Source: a virus | Direction: 5' to 3' (one strand) | DNA length: 58,579 bases | IMG/VR virus record: IMGVR_UViG_3300042197_001846 | Span: 1-58,579 of that record | In this document: positions 58,530 to 58,579 of the stretch, in pieces | How positions within the stretch are numbered: the stretch's first letter is position 1 | How the letters are laid out: each line of letters starts with the position of its first letter | Translations under genes and position numbers: made by a program | Notes under the pieces: model-generated | The model's database searches: none | What the model was told of the DNA's origin: nothing | Seen by the model: only the letters and a program-made list of their open reading frames with translations

Positions 58530-58579
58530 TCAAACACCAAGCTTTTGTGCAAGCTGCTCAAGAACTTCGTGGTTGGCTT
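58530..58579 (-). CDS. Gene end, cut by window edge
   Basis: The last 16 codons, ending ANHEVLEQLAQKLGV and a TGA stop at 58530-58532. A helical C-terminus; nothing more can be said. Confidence 0.55.
   Translation of the reverse strand, partial: ANHEVLEQLAQKLGV

Noticed and set aside
1-58579. Recoded stop codons (TAG as an amino acid)
   Set aside because: Genes end normally with TAA, TAG and TGA, and long genes are open in the standard code.
1-58579. Integration or mobile-element genes
   Set aside because: No integrase, transposase or attachment-like repeat was found; the window gives no sign of lysogeny.

Overview
The window is part of the genome of a tailed double-stranded DNA phage (Caudoviricetes) with a long, non-contractile, lambda/HK97-like tail. 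It shows HNH protein, terminase, HK97-type portal and capsid, a tape measure protein, lambda G/GT-style tail chaperones with a -1 slippery site, and lambda M-, L-, K-, I- and J-like tail genes, all in conventional order. I saw no integrase, tRNA, insertion sequence, CRISPR array or replication gene. The collagen-like fibres, a cupredoxin-like fibre domain and the 2OG-Fe(II) oxygenase resemble genes common in aquatic phages; the host cannot be named from sequence.

Layout. (1) 1-43.56 kb, all on the minus strand, is the virion module. Read in transcription order it runs: small and large terminase, HNH, portal, a protease-scaffold-capsid fusion, connector, tail terminator, tail tube, G/GT chaperones, tape measure, M- and L-like proteins, a K-I-J fusion, a second NlpC/P60 enzyme, a Hint-domain adhesin, Pro-rich proteins, a giant 3480-residue collagen-like fibre, a Gly-rich tip protein and a 2OG oxygenase. 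(2) 43.7-48.55 kb, plus strand, holds small early-type genes: two paralogous HTH proteins, a HAD phosphatase, a DEDD exonuclease, a PQ-loop membrane protein and a SprT-like metalloprotease. (3) 48.2-49.0 kb is a repeat-rich non-coding stretch. (4) 49.0-58.58 kb, minus strand, holds about 25 short, tightly overlapping genes, mostly unknown, broken up by long gene-free stretches.

The most unusual content is non-coding. Two intervals of about 0.95 kb (50.74-51.70 and 54.32-55.25 kb) each have a strong sigma70-type promoter, many perfect hairpins, no convincing ORF and an intrinsic terminator. They look like two large structured RNAs. Three shorter structured leaders lie at 44.70, 50.24 and 52.40 kb. 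In the early region a divergent control cassette recurs five times. It has two boxes whose cores lie exactly 21 bp apart, a TTGACA-N18-TATAAT minus promoter at a fixed distance from the boxes, a palindrome covering the -10, a GGCGC start box and in most copies a start-proximal hairpin. Beside two cassettes lie palindromes matching the bacterial parS partition site (one 16/16, one 14/16). A dispersed 11-mer, GACCCTAAACC, occurs 14 times between 43.6 and 55.0 kb.

Minus-strand control is unusually legible. At least ten promoters share an A/T-rich upstream tract, CTTGA or TTGAC, a 17-18 bp spacer and TATAAT. Several sit directly after terminators (14.3, 32.6 kb), so late operons are insulated and restarted. 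Protein functions are inferred from motifs read by eye; no database search or structure prediction was run.
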